NCBI GenBank assembly: GCA_018399865.1
Contig: JAGYNL010000028.1
Location: 1 to 6,443, forward strand
Origin: Candidatus Bipolaricaulota bacterium
GTDB lineage: Bacteria > Bipolaricaulota > Bipolaricaulia > UBA7950 > UBA9294
DNA length: 6,443 bases
Direction of reading: 5' to 3'
Shown here one piece after another: positions 5,922 to 6,443 of this stretch. Every line of letters begins with the position of its first letter. Within the stretch, counting starts at the first letter, position 1. Both the position numbers and the translations under genes were made by a program. The notes under the pieces were generated by a model. It worked only from the letters and a program-made list of their open reading frames with translations. It had not been told where the DNA came from and searched no databases.

Positions 5922-6041
5922 TACAATCTTCAAGACCTCTATGCACGCATAACAGCAATTCAGGTTTGGTCAACCTCTATTGAGTACACGTCACGTTTGC
6001 GACGCGTATTTGATCGTTCCCTCTTTCTTGTTAGACTAACG

Positions 6042-6047
6042 TATAAT
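6042..6047 (+). promoter_or_regulatory. Possible -10 box of the ORF6N gene
   Basis: A perfect TATAAT lies 66 bp ahead of the ATG. The hexamers at 16 to 18 bp upstream do not resemble TTGACA and there is no extended TG, so it may need an activator or be chance. Transcription from it would start near 6054, just before the 27-bp palindrome. Confidence 0.35.
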
Positions 6048-6070
6048 CGGCGGGAGAGAGAAGGTAATGG

Positions 6071-6097
6071 AAGGTGGTCGCATTCTGCGACGACCTT
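6071..6097. promoter_or_regulatory. Palindromic operator or hairpin upstream of the ORF6N gene
   Basis: Arms AAGGTGGTCGCA (6071-6082) and TGCGACGACCTT (6086-6097) are complementary at 11 of 12 bases around a TTC centre. The place, just downstream of a TATAAT and 16 bp before the start codon, suits an operator for a dimeric DNA-binding protein or a leader hairpin covering the start region. The left arm shares AGGTGGTCGCA with the palindrome inside the gene. Confidence 0.55.
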
Positions 6098-6113
6098 ATG
6101 CCGAACAGGCGAA

Positions 6114-6443
6114 ATGGCTAAAAGGGTTCCAGTCGAATATATAGAGCGACGAGTCTTGGAGATCCGTAGTGTTAAGGTTATCCTTGGGCCAGATCTTGCT
6201 GAGCTCTACGGTGTTACCACACGCCGGCTCAATGAGCAAGTAAGGCGTAACCAAAACCGCTTTCCTGAGGATTTTGCCTTTGAACTGACTCAAGAGGAGA
6301 AGGGAGAGGTGGTCGCAAAATGCGACCACTTAGCGAATCTCCGGTTCTCGCTCACCTACCGTTTGCGTTCACAGAACACGGCGCGATTATGACAGCAAAT
6401 GTGCTGAACTCGGAGCAAGCAACTGAGATGAGCGTCTTCGTTG
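6114..6443 (+). pseudogene. ORF6N-domain DNA-binding protein, frameshifted and cut by the window end
   Basis: From ATG 6114 the protein begins with the ORF6N signature: VPVEYIERRVLEIRSVKVIL, D-L-A-x-LYGV, RRLNEQVRRN, then RFPEDFAFELT (to about 59), followed by VAKCDHLANLRFS to residue 79. The frame then runs into unrelated sequence and stops at 6390-6392. The missing continuation, LPFAFTEHGAIM then NVLNSEQATEMSVFV, is present in the frame beginning at 6353. Restoring one base near 6351 would give RFSP-HLPFAFTEHG, as in intact relatives (from memory). So a single-base deletion breaks the gene, unless it is a sequencing error. ORF6N proteins are phage-type regulators with an N-terminal DNA-binding domain. 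A weak AGG lies five bases before the start. An earlier TTG at 5910 is in frame but gives no family-like sequence. The 3' end is beyond the window. Confidence 0.85.
6309..6329. repeat. Perfect palindrome inside the ORF6N coding sequence
   Basis: GTGGTCGCA (6309-6317) and TGCGACCAC (6321-6329) are perfect 9-base complementary arms around AAA. The stretch encodes V-V-A-K-C-D-H, a segment common in ORF6N proteins, and repeats the core of the upstream palindrome. It could be a second binding site for the protein or an RNA hairpin, or only a product of conserved residues. Confidence 0.5.

Larger units (their letters stand above)
5922..6113 (+). other. Gene-poor leader ahead of the ORF6N gene
   Basis: I see no gene here. 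It starts right of the array's last junction, so it is either chromosomal flank or the left end of another, unrecognisable cassette. A TATAAT at 6042-6047 is a possible -10 box without a good -35 partner at 16-18 bp. GTTAGACTAAC (6030-6040) is a small inverted repeat beside it. The palindrome at 6071-6097 lies 16 bp before the ORF6N start. Confidence 0.4.

Noticed and set aside
6030..6040. GTTAGACTAAC as another integrase core site
   Set aside because: It has a GTTRRRY-like half, but no paired L arms or second box around it; too short to call.
5910..6113. Upstream extension of the ORF6N gene to a TTG at 5910
   Set aside because: The 68 added residues look random and cover the palindrome and promoter-like box; ATG 6114 starts exactly at the family's N-terminus.

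Overview
The window reads as accessory DNA from a bacterium of moderate G+C content. A proteobacterial host is the best guess, because phage-type KilA-N/ORF6N regulators, a type III restriction-like gene and integron cassettes sit together; no gene here fixes the taxon. All full-length genes are on the + strand. The one leftward gene remnant is the decayed integrase fragment.

Left part (1-3005): an operon end with the C-terminal 107 codons of a KilA-N-domain protein, overlapping by one base a complete 893-aa helicase-nuclease of the type III restriction (Res) kind. It has clear Walker A, DEAH, TATP and QTLGRGLR motifs and a C-terminal PD-(D/E)XK nuclease motif. A methyltransferase gene would be expected upstream of the window.

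Middle part (about 3133-5921): this is the main discovery of the window. It is a small integron-type cassette array. A leftward N-terminal fragment of a tyrosine recombinase (3133-3327) is followed by a good sigma70-type promoter pointing into the array (TTGACT, 17 bp, TAGAAT), an attI-like GTTAGCC junction at 3470, and three consecutive one-gene cassettes. Each cassette ends in an attC-like imperfect hairpin (4206-4267, 5100-5159, 5792-5921). In all three, the first bases of the cassette are complementary to the R'' box of its own attC, which is what circular cassettes predict. The match runs over 7, 8 and 12 bp including the shared G. The cassettes carry (1) a helical protein with an RNDLVH motif like the HEPN RNase signature, (2) a TIR-domain protein with an asparagine-patterned N-terminal coiled coil, and (3) a five-helix membrane protein of unknown function. 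The integrase is broken, so the array is probably immobile unless an integrase acts in trans. It is close to what is called a CALIN, or a degenerate chromosomal integron.

Right part (5922-6443): a promoter-like TATAAT, a 27-bp near-perfect palindrome, then an ORF6N-domain gene. A one-base deletion near 6351 interrupts the gene, and it runs off the window. A second palindrome with the same TCGCA-NNN-TGCGA core lies inside its coding sequence.

How the genes work together: the restriction-like operon and the cassettes form a composite defence-flavoured region. The two soluble cassette proteins have domains (HEPN-like, TIR) common in anti-phage systems and could be co-expressed from the integron promoter. 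That joint role is inference. The cassette structure itself is visible in the sequence.
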